Assembly: GCA_027924585.1 (NCBI GenBank)
Contig: BSBM01000001.1
Coordinates: 53,064,501-53,128,500, forward strand
Source: Larix kaempferi
Lineage: Eukaryota > Streptophyta > Pinopsida > Pinales > Pinaceae
Direction of reading: 5' to 3'
DNA length: 64,000 bases
The notes beneath the pieces were generated by a model that was given only the letters and a program-made list of their open reading frames with translations, had not been told where the DNA came from and ran no database searches. Shown here in pieces: positions 32,801 to 44,969 of the stretch. Made by a program: the position numbers and the translations under genes. Every line of letters starts with the position of its first letter. Position 1 is the first letter of the stretch.

Positions 32801-33500
32801 AATGTCGGTTAGAAAGTAGTTAGAATGTGGACAAGCAATGTAAGGCGGAAGCCTATAAGTAGTCATAAGTTGTAAGTGTTGGAAAGGATGGACGTGAATC
32901 TTGGAGTAGACATGTATTGTGGATCAATACGTCTATGATTGTGTATCGGAGATCAAGAGATATTGGTGAGATCTGCAGTTTGTGAAGTTAATATGATATG
33001 GCAGAGCTGATTTGCGGAACTCTTGTGTCTTGTCTATTTTTCTGTGATAATGCATGTTGCAATATGGGTATATGAATAATGCGATGTTTTCTTATTGCAA
33101 TCAATGTTTTAATGTTATATCTGCTATGGTTCTGTCAAATTATGTAATCTATTAAGTTGGAATGTCTAGATCTGGTTTTGAATGTTGTAATAAGTTGAAT
33201 GCCCGATGCCCCATATCTTCCTACATTCGGCGGAAACCTGGTTCCGTCAACACTCCCTTGTGTGCCTCGGGTGAGACCTCATCTGCTCTGCAGGTGTTGC
33301 TAGACGGTGTAAAACTTGTCTGGGCCGGTGGTCAGGGAGATCGCGGGGGTTTGGGTATCGACAGTGCTGGGAACCCCTGTCAACTGGGTCTTTGTGTCAA
33401 CAAATGGTTCCGTTTCCAGGACCTGTGTGAAGTGACGGGAGCATATGTGGCATCCAACGAAACCATAAATTGAGGATTGGTTTGACCATAAGTTGTAGGA
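32801..33500 (+). other. Probable LTR/leader of the plus-strand gypsy
   Basis: No coding signal. TGGCATCCAACGAAACC at about 33451 could be a primer site but matches no common plant one. A frame at 33162-33473 resembles no family I know. Confidence 0.3.
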
Positions 33501-33519
33501 GTTTTCTGAAAAAGAAAAC

Positions 33520-35660
33520 CAGAACCCTCATTGGACAGTGGAACAGTGGTTAGGAAGGTACATTCACGACGGTCCACATGAATACTTCTTCTACGAATTT
33601 TCGATCTTGTTGTTCGAGTGGTTGGAAAAATTGACCTTTCTGAAGAAGAATTTCCAAGGAGGTGACCCGACATATTGGACTCCAGAGATGATCCAAGAAC
33701 TCCAAGAAGTTGACAACTAAGTATCGTAGGCTGTCGAAGTTTGGCTCGACAGCGTGCTAGAAGGCTATATCACTAAGTTCGCGATCGATACAAGGAAATC
33801 CTATACTGAAGCTGAAATATATTTCTTTGTTGGACCGCGGGGTAGGTTTATGTTGTCGCTGCAGTTATCAATCAAGATGCTCCTCTGTGAGAAGGGCATA
33901 TTGAAGATGTACCTTGATCTGTAGACACCCTGGTGGGTGGGGGCTATGGGGATCGCAGCAGAAAGGGGTGCAGAAAATGGAATGATATGGGGTAGATGGG
34001 TGGAAGTTGTGACGAGACTGTGAAAGAAGCCAAGGAAGAGAGTGGTATTACAAGGGGAGGAGAAAAGTTTCGACAGGAGAAGAGGCAGAGGACAGGAGAA
34101 GGTCCTGTTGCGATCGAAACACAAAGCCGCGAAGGAAGACCACACGGGATGAAGCGACCTCACAGTTCCGACAAGGACAACCAGGCTACGCCCAGGATAG
34201 AAGCAGGACCACATCCCAACAACAACATTCCCACACCTCCGCTCACTATCGCATAACCAGTAATAAATGTCACGTCGACACCACCGTGTTCTTCATGTCA
34301 ACAACAGTTACAGGAAGGAAGCCCAGGATGGCGGGTGAAGATGCAAAGATGTCGTTGTTCCAAGGAAGTGGAACAAACAACCCAGAATAGTATTTGTTTC
34401 TTTGTGAAGCCATATGGACTGTCAAGCTGATTACTAATGATACTGCTAAGAGAGGACAATTGGCGACAACTCTCCGAGGTTGCGCATTAGACTGGTTTGT
34501 GAAGTTTACCCAAGTTCCCACTGGTGCTCCAGAAAAGACGCTAGAGGAAATAAGAAAAGGATTGATTGCAGAATTCAGGAAGCCTAAATCAGAGGCACAG
34601 TACATTAGAGAATTGAAAGAAATTAAGCAGTATCCCAATGAAACAGTATGGGACTTTGATCAGCGGTTCAAATCGCTAATGGGATGGGTTAGCTTCGACA
34701 TGACCGAGGTCCAGCAAAAAGAGTGGTTTATTGTTGCGCTGCTACCTCACATTCGGTTGTCGTTGATGCAACAGAACATTACAACCCCAAGTGAAGCCCT
34801 GGAAATCACAATGCGGTTGGAAGCTTTGCCGATTGGCGAGAACACAACTGGTATGTCACAGATTCAAATGCAATTGGCCAATATCACAATACAGTTGCAG
34901 GACTTGAAGAAGGACAAGGAACACCATGTGGAGGCTTGGTGTACACAATGTCAGGAAAAAGGGCATACTAAGGATAATTTCCCAGACTTTCGCAACTATT
35001 TGATATCAGGCGCACCAAACCCATTAAGTGGTGCAGGTATGCCGTGGTGTGGTATCTATCGGGTATATGGACACCGGCATGAGGAATGTCAGTACATGCA
35101 GAAAATGGTAACACAACCGATGAACTTGTATTTCACTTTCTGTAAATCTATGGGACATGATGATAAGGATTTCCGCGCATACGGCTTGCTTTAGGAGAGA
35201 ACACATGATGCTTACTATGTGAAAGATGTAGCACCACAACCAGTGGTGGCCCAACCGCCACCACAGCCACAGATGCAGTTCGCACCTCAACCGCAGCAGC
35301 AGTTTGCTCAAAAACCATAGTTTGTTCAACAACCGCAGCATGTTCAACAACCGCAATATGCTTAGGGAGGGCAGCAGCAGTTCAATCAATAGGGGGGTTT
35401 CCATGGAAGATTTTAGGGAGGACGCGGTGTAGGTTTCGGAGGTTGCAGAGGAGGACGAGGTCGCGATGCAGTTCAATGTTTTAACTATGGAACATTGGGG
35501 CATGATAATAGGGATTGTCCACTACTGTCGCCACAGTGCTCGTATTTCTTTTTAGATCACCCTGTTCCCACCTGTCCACAGTTAATTGCATAATGGCAAG
35601 CCAGAAATATACCACAGATCCAGGACCAGAACCAAAACCAGGCGCTGAATCAAACTCAAC
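33520..35660 (+). pseudogene. gag of the plus-strand gypsy
   Basis: A start-like segment WTVEQWLGRYIHDGPHEYFF (33530-33720) is followed by a charged linker. The capsid (34394-35194) has GQLATTLRGCALDWFVKF, IRKGLIAEFRKPKSEAQYI and WDFDQRFKSLMGW, clear plant gypsy gag motifs. A Q/P-rich tail (35230-35400) and a Gly/Arg-rich box follow. Three or four zinc-knuckle-like boxes are visible (CTQCQEKGHTKDNF, CGIYRVYGHRHEEC, CFNYGTLGHDNRDC), each with one Cys replaced by Phe or Tyr. In-frame TAG at 34388, 35192, 35318, 35363, 35390 and 35414. Confidence 0.8.
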
Positions 35661-35753
35661 TCCATAACAAGAATCAATGACCACCACCTCAGAATGTGAA
35701 TTAGCCTATGAACCAGCTACCAAACCAGAGTCAAGGTCCAACTGTTGCGATGA

Positions 35754-36662
35754 TTGTTGCGGAACCAAGGGCTCAAGATGTTGATGTTGCTGTTATCAAT
35801 CGAGGAGGTGCAGCGATCAACTAAGATGAATAAAGCACAATTCGATATTGATGATGAGCGCAATGCATTTTTTCAAGCACGTAATGCAATGGCAAAAGAT
35901 CGCGGTAAGTTAATTGTTTACTATATGCCCCCGGTTTTTTACTTGACCTTGGATGCAGGCCCATCAAGTCAGCATGGTGCCTTACAACACTTTCTGGAAA
36001 GTTACCTATTGCTAGCTAGAGACTCTAGAGCATTGACTGAAATTGAGAATTGGTTGTGGCGACCAACTCACAGATGGATAGAATCTGCAGTAAATTCATT
36101 ACAGAAGAAAAAGACTGGCAAGGAAATGTGCATGAACATTCAGATCAGGGACTATGAAGTTGACTTGGTTATTTTGGATCTTAGATCCGATGTTAACATT
36201 TTGACCAAGCAAGCATGGCAGAATATGGGGAGCCCATAGTTGAGCTGGTCCCCGGTGCAGTTGCGACTGGCTAATCAAGCCATGGTAACACCAATTGGGC
36301 ACGTCCCACGCCTCGCTATGGATATCAAAGACATGATAATAGTTGTTGACTTCGACGTTATTAAGGTTGTTGAAGGTGGGAAGTCTTATCCCGCGTTGCT
36401 GGGAAATGGGTGGGCCAATGACATTGGTGCAGTTATTGACTTTAAGAGACGTATGATGACCTTCGAGAACTGGGATTTCCATGTCATCATGCCGTTAGAT
36501 TCGACAGAAGGACGACGCTACCTCGAACCAATGAAGGATGAAGTAGTCTGCGGTGGGATCATGCCTACAACATTTCGGAGGATTACGTTCACCCCACTGA
36601 GGAAGGTGAACTTGGTTAGTGTAGCTCCAGCTCTGCGACTTATGATTCTTAAGATGCTTTAG
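35754..36662 (+). pseudogene. Protease region of the plus-strand gypsy
   Basis: VDLVILDLRSDVNILTKQAW corresponds to the retropepsin active site, with Arg where DLG has Gly. ALLGNGWANDIGAVIDF downstream corresponds to the LGRPWL-type motif. A TAG at 36237 splits the domain and another at 36660 ends it. Confidence 0.72.
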
Positions 36663-36679
36663 AGAATTGGTAGAACCGT

Positions 36680-37740
36680 ATGCACGAGGTATCACTTAGA
36701 AAATGTGGGTTGGTCCAACAGTCGTTGTACCGGGTTTCGACTGAGGTGGTCGAGTTGCCAATCTACGAAGAACTCCCAGGGTTGTCTGACTTTCTGGAGA
36801 TCTTTGAAGAAAGGGTACTGGAACCTCAGCGGTTGCTAGAATTAGACAAAGCATTGAAGGCTGTTCCAGCACGTTGGTGGGCGGACCATAAACCGTACAT
36901 CACTGGATGGTCACAGTGTTGGAGATTGATGTTTGTTCAATCGACGACACAGAGCTATATCACACTAGCAAGTATGATGGACGGAATAGTCTTGGCGGTC
37001 ATCTACTGGAATGTCAGGCTTTATGGGAATCCCAACCAGAGGATGAATGGGTCCATGCCTTCATTCATACTTTGGATGACATGCCACGATCTTGGTACAC
37101 CGCGGCCGAGCTGCGTAGGGAGATTACTACCTGGATGGAACTAACAGTCCACTTTACTCAGACTTTTAGCTTCGCGGATGACAATCTAGATGTCAACAAT
37201 GCTCTTTAGATCATCTGTGGCGTAGGTTTGAAGGTTGTCCCAGTCGCTTACCCGTTGGATCCCACGTGCAGTGTCTAATGCAGTCCTTAATGGAGTGTTA
37301 CAATGTCATTGGTGGACCGACAGATGATAATGATCTCCGGAATGTTAATATCCCGAAGACAGAAGGTAGTCGGGGTATTGCAGCACCTAATGTATTCACC
37401 GATGCGATCAATCAGCCGCTGAAGATTCGGAAGGTGAACATTGGGTCAAAGGTGAACCCAAAATTTGCAAATTTTGGGGATTATTGGGATGAAGATCTGA
37501 TGGCCAAAATCATGGAGTTGTTGCACGAGTTCCAGGATTTATTTCCTACAATTTTTTTAGAAATGAAGGGCATTTTAGGTGACTTGGGGGAGATGGAGAT
37601 CCCATTGAAACCAGATGCGAAGCCGGTCAGACAGCGACCCTACCACTTGAATCCACGGCACAAGGAGCACATCAAGGAAGATATTGACAGGATGTTGGAT
37701 GTTGGCATCATTGAACTAGTGGAAGAGTTGGAGTGGATCA
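36680..37740 (+). pseudogene. Pre-RT segment and first residues of RT (plus gypsy)
   Basis: 36907-37209 holds DEWVHAFIHTLDDMPRSWY, gag-like in style (a capsid-type segment out of normal place). 37266-37740 holds LLHEFQDLFPTIF, EIPLKPDAKPVRQRPYHLNP and IDRMLDVGIIELVEE, the conserved lead-in to gypsy RT. The sequence changes to unrelated AT-rich DNA at about 37740, before any catalytic motif. Confidence 0.78.
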
Positions 37741-37779
37741 ATAAATGCAATTCATGAATATGATGTCCTAACATACAAG

Positions 37780-39290
37780 TTCATCATGTTCCATGGATCC
37801 ATTGGGTTTTGAAGTAAATATAGTGTTGCATTTTGTTTTGCTATGTTATAATCATGTATATAAAAATTAAATAAGTATAAAGATAATTTAATTTTAATTT
37901 TTCCTCATATTTAATAAGAATTTGAAACATTAAACTAGATTGCATGCATGTTCAAGAAGAATAAAGTTTTGAAAATTGATTTTTTTTTCCTTTTATCACA
38001 TTATATTATGTGACAAATTACTCATATCCTTGAAAAAGGCTATGGTATATTGGATTTCGTGTGAATATCATATAGGTTTCAATATTAACTCTTAATAGAG
38101 TAAGAACTAATATTGCATATTTCGTTCATGGATTCTAAAGAATAGATAAACATGTAATATAAATATCATATCGAAAATTACATTTGATAGTATTAATTTA
38201 TTAATAATTTAATTTATTACAATGAAATATAAACAATAAAATAAATTTGAACACTCTATTATTAAGTTTATTTAGTTATGTGTTGGTCTCATAAAGTTCA
38301 TTTCACAACTATCAAGTATATTAAATACTCAAATTTTCCAACTACACCTTTTACGTTTTACTTATTATGAAAGGCATGGCTTTCTATCCTCATTTGGCTA
38401 TTATGTTTATAGTATTATGCAATTTTGTTCAATTACGTACTAGCTTTCGTACCATGTTTTACTTCCATAATAAAAAACAAATCATTTCCATGAAAACTAG
38501 TTGAGAAACATTTTCATTTGATTAATGATGTAATTTTCATGGATTGAAATGTATCACAGATTTTAAAAGGACCACCATATACATCCTCACTAGAAATGTG
38601 TTGGTGAATCTATCTATTTTGGGTTGTAGTTTCGTAATTACTAATAACTACAATTCATCCCTTTGGATAATTATGAGTGCAAAAATCAAGGTATTGGTGT
38701 TGTTCATAGTGCATAAACTAAGGTGGAGCACCAAAAGAAATTAAATATAATGTCCTTATTGCAAATACTATATAGTGCACAAACAATAACGAAATTGGAT
38801 TGATTTATTTCCAAGTGTGGAGAATTCGTATTAATTTTTAAAAACTCCCTTTTAATTGGAATGTACTTGATACAACTTCATCATGTTCCATGGATTTGTT
38901 GGGTTTATAAAGTAAAGAGAGAAATGTGACCTAACCTTTATTTTATTTTCTCAAGTTGGTCTATTGCATTTTGTTCTCAATTTGTTTGTTGCATTTTGTT
39001 TTATTTTGTTAAAATAATTTATATAGAGAGTAAATGAGTAGAGGTTAGTGGTTATCTTAATATCATATCTTAAAAAAAAATATTGTTCCATGTCAAACAC
39101 AAACTGGGTAATAAAGGATTATTTTGAAAGAATTAAAGAGAAAAGTGTCATTTTCTTTTAAAAATAATATATAAGATATAATTCAATATGATGAAATGAA
39201 TTTTCATATTTTACTATGGTATATGAATGAATTTTAATATAATTTAAAATGAAAAATATATATCCATTACTTAATATAAATCATATATAG
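37780..39290. repeat. Diverged first copy of the AT-rich array
   Basis: 37829-38080 matches 40434-40690 in order (TAGTGTTGCATTTTGTTTTGC, then TTTCCTCATATTTAATAAG, then TATATTGGATTTC), and 39044-39180 matches 40690-40800. The segment 37781-37830 is itself repeated near 38876-38925 (TTCATCATGTTCCATGGAT). No coding content. Confidence 0.6.
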
Positions 39291-39295
39291 ATATA

Positions 39296-41148
39296 TACTT
39301 TTTATGCAAGTAAGAATAAAAATTAGATTAATTATATATTAATAAATAGAAATTTTTAAAATATAATAAATTAGATATAACATCAAAGTTATAGAAATAT
39401 TGAATGTAGCAAACCAAGTTTACATATAAAAATTACAGAAATATTGGATGTAGCTAACCAAGCTTACATATAGAAAATAGATAATGTTAGAATGTAAAAA
39501 ATTATGTTAAAAGTCAATTGTTTTGTGTATATTACTTAGGTGTAAAGGGTATTTTTGTAGTACAAAGCGGTGACCAAATTTGTTTGACCATTTTGTCATG
39601 GATACCAAAGAATGGAGAAATACTGCAAATTTTTAGAATTTTAAAGAAAGCGATCCTATTAAGCAAATTTATAACTATTGTGAGAGAATCAAATGACCAT
39701 ATATTAAGATGCAAATGTGATAAATATTGTGAGGGAATATGTGAGAGCAAATGTCATAAATATTATGAGGGAACATGTGAGAGGTGCAGTGCAAATTAAA
39801 TAGAGGATAGTGACATCTTATTGATATATTTGGAAGCGAAGAAAAGAAGAGAAGAGAGGAGATATTTAACAGGAGACATAGGCTCTGGAATCCATATTCA
39901 ACTGATCCTTACTTATATTTCAAAGAATTTTGATCCTTATTGTTGACTATATATATATAAGAAAGGGGATATATTTTGAATTTATAATTAAAGGATATAT
40001 TTTTTATTTATAATTGATCTTTATAAGTCATTCACTCTTATTTTATAAGTCATTCACTCTTATTGTTGATTTTATATATACATATCCAAATCATTATAAT
40101 AATATTAGGGGATATATTTTGGCTTATAATTGATCTTTACAAGTCATTATACATTAAAAAGTGTTCAAAATGTGAAGCACTATACTTAACAATGATTCAA
40201 GCTAATAGAAACAACAACTCATTAACCTTGTAGTTTGTAACGTAGCTTAGAAATGTAAAATTTTAAAGGAATTTTGTATTTATCTTATCACATGCTTTTT
40301 GTTTCATATGTCCTAACTGGGTGACAAGTTTCATTTCATATTTTTTAATTAGATGGCATGTTCAACATCACTTATTAAAAACATATTTTGTCATTCCAAG
40401 CAACCCTTCAACATGAAAAAGATACCTACATGTAGTGTTGCATTTTGTTTTGCTATGTTAAAATCATTTATATAAAAAGTAAATGTATACAAAGATAATT
40501 TGATTTTAAGTTTTCCTCATATTTAATAAGAATTTGAAACAAAGCAAAAATAAAATTTTAAAATTTGATTTTTTTTTTTACCATATTATTTTATTTAACA
40601 AAATACTCATATCCTCCGAAAATGCTGAGGTATATTGGATTTCTTTTGAATATCATGTAGGTTTCAATACTACTTTTGGTTCTAGAGTGATGGTTATCTT
40701 AATATCACATGTTTTTTTATGAACTTACTTAAATGAAACATATTTTAAAAAGAAAAATATCATTAACTAACATATAAAACATAATTCAATATAATGAAAT
40801 GATTCAGACATATGTCACCCTCTTGCCTCTTCATTAAATATTTGCAATTGTTGTCATTTTTTCTAGTTTTTGCAATGCCCCATGTCAATATCACTCTTGT
40901 GTTCCCCAATTTGGTAATCACTCATGTGTTTCCAAACTTGGTAATAGTGATGCCTACTATTGTCAATGTTACTTCTTATGCTTACTATTGTCAACGTTGC
41001 TTCTTAATTTAATATTAAAATGCTTTTATCTTACATCATTTTTGGAAACAAATTTAAGGCAAAGATTTTCATGTTACATTTACATAGCATGTATGGTAAA
41101 GGCATAATTAACATTTTGTTTACGGTTAACACATAATTAATATTAATA
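39296..41148. repeat. 1853-bp tandem duplication, copy 1
   Basis: The sequence from ACTTTTTATGCAAG (39297) onward recurs from 41150 with an exact 1853-bp offset and very few changes up to about 40990. It includes at 39866-39904 a short antisense stretch that reads as the last 12 codons and stop of a chitinase. Two short overlapping open frames in each copy (39518-39799 plus, 39532-39750 minus) do not resemble any family. Confidence 0.9.
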
Positions 41149-43208
41149 TACTTTTTATGCAAGTAAGAATAAAAATTAGATTAATTATATATTAATAAAT
41201 AGAAATTTTTAAAATATAATAAATTAGATATAACATCAAAGTTATAGAAATATTGAATGTAGCAAACCAAGTTTACATATAAAAATTACAGAAATATTAG
41301 ATGTAGCTAACCAAGTTTACATATAGAAAATAGATAATGTTAGAATGTAAAAAATTATGTTAAAAGTCAATTGTTTTGTGTATATTACTTAGGTGTAAAG
41401 GGTACTTTTGTAGTACAAAGCGGTGACCAAACTTGTTTGACCATTTTGTCATGGATACCAAAGAATGGAGAAATACTGCAAATTTTTAGAATTTTAAAGA
41501 AAGCGATCCTATTAAGCAAATTTATAACTATTGTGAGAGAATCAAATGACCATATATTAAGATGCAAATGTGATAAATATTGTGAGGGAATATGTGAGAG
41601 CAAATGTCATAAATATTATGAGGGAACATGTGAGAGGTGCAGTGCAAATTAAATAGCGGATAGTGACATCTTATTGATATATTTGGAAGCGAAGAAAAGA
41701 AGAGAAGAGAGGAGATATTTAACAAGAGACATAGGCTCCGGAATCCATATTCAACTGATCCTTACTTATATTTCAAAGAATTTTGATCCTTATTGTTGAC
41801 TATATATATATATAATAAAGGGGATATATTTTGAATTTATAATTAAAGGATATATTTTTTATTTATAATTGATCTTTATAAGTCATTCACTCTTATTGTT
41901 GATTTTATATATACATATCCAAATCATTATAATAATATTAGGGGATATATTTTGGCTTATAATTGATCTTTACAAGTCATTATACATTAAAAAGTGTTCA
42001 AAATGTGAAGTACTATACTTAACAATGATTCAAGCTAATAGAAACAACAACTCATTAACCTTGTAGTTTGTAACGTAGCTTAGAAATGTAAAATTTTAAA
42101 GGAATTTTGTATTTAGCTTATCACATGCTTTTTGTTTCATATGTCCTAACTGGGTGACAAGTTTCATTTCATATTTTTTAATTGGATGGCATGTTCAACA
42201 TCACTTATTAAAAACATATTTTGTCATTCCAAGCAACCCTTCAACATGAAAAAGATACCTACATGTAGTGTTGCATTTTGTTTTGCTATGTTAGAATCAT
42301 TTATATAAAAAGTAAATGTATACAAAGATAATTTGATTTTAAGTTTTCCTCATATTTAATAAGAATTTGAAACAAAGCAAAAATAAAATTTTAAAATTTG
42401 ATTTTTTTTTTTTACCATATTATTTTATTTAACAAAATACTCATATCCTCCAAAAATGCTAAGGTATATTGGATTTCTTTTGAATATCATGTAGGTTTCA
42501 ATACTACTTTTGGTTCTAGAGTGATGGTTATCTTAATATCACATGTTTTTTTATGAACTTACTTAAATGAAACATATTTTAAAAAGAAAAATATCATTAA
42601 CTAACATATAAAACATAATTCAATATAATGAAATGATTCAGACATATATCACCCTCTTGCCTCTTCATTAACTATTTGCAATTGTTGTCATTTTTTCTAG
42701 TTTTTGCAATGCCCCATGTCAATATCACTCTTGTGTTCCCCAATTTGGTAATCACTCATGTGTTTCCAAACTTGGTAATAGTGATGCCTACTATTGTCAA
42801 TGTTACTTCTTAATCTAATATTAAAATGTTTTTATTTTACATAATTTCCTAATTTTTCCATATTAACTTTATTAGTATTAAAATGTTTTTATTTTATATA
42901 AATTTTCCCAATCACTCATGTGTTTCCCAACTTGGCAATAGTGATGCTTACTATTGTCAACGTTGCTTCTTAATTTAATATTAAAATGTTTTTATTTTAC
43001 ATAATTTCTTAATTTTTTCCATATTAACTTTATTAGTATTAAAATGTTTTTTATTTTATATAAATTTTCCATATTAACTTTTTAGTATTAAAATGTTTTT
43101 ATCTTACATCATTTTTGGAAACAAATTTAAGGCAAAGATTTTCATGTTACATTTACATAGCATGTATGGTAAAGGCATAATTAACATTTTGTTTATGGTT
43201 AACACATA
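41149..43208. repeat. 1853-bp tandem duplication, copy 2
   Basis: Same content as copy 1, including the chitinase tail at 41719-41757. It is about 200 bp longer because of extra TATTAAAATGTTTTTATTTTA-type units at 42820-43100 that copy 1 lacks or has lost. Confidence 0.9.
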
Positions 43209-43254
43209 TCTTTATTTATAGTAATGATTGTTGTATATGAATTTAAATATAGGC

Positions 43255-43345
43255 CAGCAATGTAGCTCACTTGGTGAGTGATGAAGTCAGAAGTTTCTGA
43301 TAATGCAGGGTGAGGTTCAAATCCCTTGCAGTCTTTTGCATGAAA
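43255..43345 (+). repeat. tRNA-derived SINE-like sequence
   Basis: An RNA polymerase III A box (TAGCTCACTTGG, 43263-43274) and a B box (GGTTCAAATCC, 43314-43324) are about 40 bp apart in correct order and orientation, followed by an A-rich stretch. This is the layout of a tRNA-derived SINE head. The cloverleaf is not complete enough for a functional tRNA. Confidence 0.6.
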
Positions 43346-43349
43346 AAAA

Positions 43350-43660
43350 TTAAATATAATTTAAAAGAAAAATATAATCCAGTACTTAATGAAGAAAATA
43401 TATTGAGGTATGCATCTTATACAACTACAAATATAAATTTGATGGATTTTATATTAATAAATAGGAATTTGATAAATATTGTGAGGGAATCTGTGAAAAA
43501 AAAAGAAAATTAAATATAATTTAAAAGAAAAATATAATCCAGTACTTAATGAAGAAAATATATGGAGGTATGCATCTTATACAATTACAAATATAAATTT
43601 GATGCCTTTTATATTAATAAATAGGAATTTGATAAACATTGTGAGGGAATCTGTGTGCAG
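43350..43660. repeat. 160-bp tandem duplication
   Basis: TAAATATAATTTAAAAGAAA at 43351 recurs at 43511; the two units match up to TGTGAGGGAATCTGTG. The second unit passes into the purine-rich sequence beside the chitinase stop codon. Confidence 0.88.
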
Positions 43661-43732
43661 GCCAGGAGAGGCGCATTGCAAAATAAATAGCGGATAGGCA
43701 TATTGGACATCATTGACATCTTATTGATATGT

Positions 43733-43816
43733 TTGGAAGCCAAGAAGAGAAGAGAGGAGAGGAGAGATTTAACAGGAAACAAGAGAAGAGAGGAGAGGAG
43801 AGATTTAACAGGAAAC
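43733..43816 (-). repeat. 36-bp duplication across the chitinase stop codon
   Basis: AGATTTAACAGGAAACA occurs at 43765 and at 43801, embedded in repeated GAGAAGAGAGGAGAGG. The stop codon and the last codons are therefore present twice, 36 bp apart, just beyond the used stop. Confidence 0.88.
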
Positions 43817-44859
43817 ATTGGCGCCGGGATCCACATTCAATTGGCTACAGATGTTATTGTAGTAAGTAACTCTGCTATTCACTTGGCCACTATTTCCACC
43901 GTTGCATTCCCCGCTGTTGATGGCTTTGATTGTGGCACCGAAGCCCTGCCCGGAGGTTATGGCGGAGTGGCAGTTGCTGTTCTGCATCCAGAACCACACG
44001 GCCGTCTTGAAGGAAGTGGTGGGGTCTTGCGCCACCTTCTCTGGGTTGTTCAGCCCGTCGAACCCAATGTTCTGCCCCGCCGCTCCATAATTGTAATTCC
44101 TGTGTTCATTAACAATCAACAGTCAGTTTAGTAGAGATTACATGAAGATCATGAGAAGAGGCCGAGATGTTATTACTTGCTGAAGTACGTACCAGCTTAA
44201 TTGGAGAGGCCCGCGCCCATGGTAGCTCTTCCCGCTCGTACACGGCCAGGAGGTGTAACTCGGATCACAGTAGATCTGTTGAGGATCTATCTCATTGATG
44301 GAGCACAGCCCTGGTATCACGTAGAGATTGATTAATTGATCATGTATTGCTATTAACGTTAATATATATTTGAAATCAAATTATAGATCCATACATTGAG
44401 GTAATAGATAGAGCAGATAGTTTATATACCTCCAGTTTCGTGCATTACATTGGCGAAGAAGGCAGCGAGCTCTCTCTTCTGGACGTCGTCGGATCCGGTA
44501 GTGCCAAATCCAGAATACGAATTGGCAGCTGCAATGAAAGCGTCGTAAGTGTAGAATCCTTTGCCCTCGCAGGAGCTGTCAGCTCCGCCCGCAAGGCCAT
44601 CGAAGAAGCTCTGGGAAATGATGTTCCCTACGTTTCCAGCTCCGGCACTTGGAGATCCTCCGCCTGAGTTGGAACAGGGGCCGCTCTGGCAGCCTTGGCC
44701 GCAGTAATCAGAGGTCGTCCCGCAGAATCCATACTGGCTGCAACACAGACCACTGGCGCAGCCACAGTTTTGGGCATTAACACTGACGCTCACGCCCACC
44801 AGGAGAAGCACCAGCACCAGCGCCATTGCCGATCTACCACAACTACTCCCCATTGCCAA
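43805..44859 (-). CDS. Class IV chitinase (GH19), three exons
   Basis: Secreted endochitinase that cleaves beta-1,4-linked N-acetylglucosamine in chitin, a defence protein in plants. Exons on the minus strand: 44859-44430, 44310-44193 and 44099-43805; both introns have GT...AG ends (phases 1 and 2) and are about 120 and 93 bp. The product is 280 residues. Residues 1-29 form a signal peptide ending VNA; a hevein-type chitin-binding domain with eight Cys follows ([18 protein letters not shown]...), then a Gly/Ser hinge and a short GH19 core with the catalytic Glu in HETGG, a second acidic residue in [22 protein letters not shown] and C-terminal VDPGANVSC. Length and the short core are typical of class IV; the sequence resembles conifer members. 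I chose the first Met; Met3 is an alternative. No stop or frameshift is seen, so the gene is probably functional. Confidence 0.93.
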
Positions 44860-44969
44860 TAATTCCTCTCAGACTTCCTTGCAGAATCTGATTTCTTGAT
44901 ACAATTAACTCAAGAAATGTTTGATTTCTTGATGCAATTTGAATGAACTAAACGGAATGGTTGCTTGCT

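Larger units (their letters stand above)
33500..37740 (+). mobile_element. Truncated, heavily mutated Ty3/gypsy element (plus)
   Basis: gag (to about 35600), protease (35754-36662) and the segment leading into RT (36680-37740) are in normal order. The element stops at the very start of RT, where AT-rich DNA begins. No LTR could be identified. At least ten TAG stops interrupt the frame, nearly all where the context calls for glutamine. Confidence 0.82.

Noticed and set aside
39518-41725. Repeated 93-codon frame in the AT-rich duplication (39518 and 41371, plus) as a gene
   Set aside because: Identical because of the duplication, no family similarity, an equally long frame on the opposite strand, and low-complexity Cys/His content made by repeats of TGTGAG and TGTGATAAATATTG.
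43805-44667. Plus-strand frames over the chitinase (43703-44131, 44440-44667)
   Set aside because: They are antisense shadows of the chitinase exons; the minus frame has signal peptide, hevein domain, GH19 motifs and proper splice sites.
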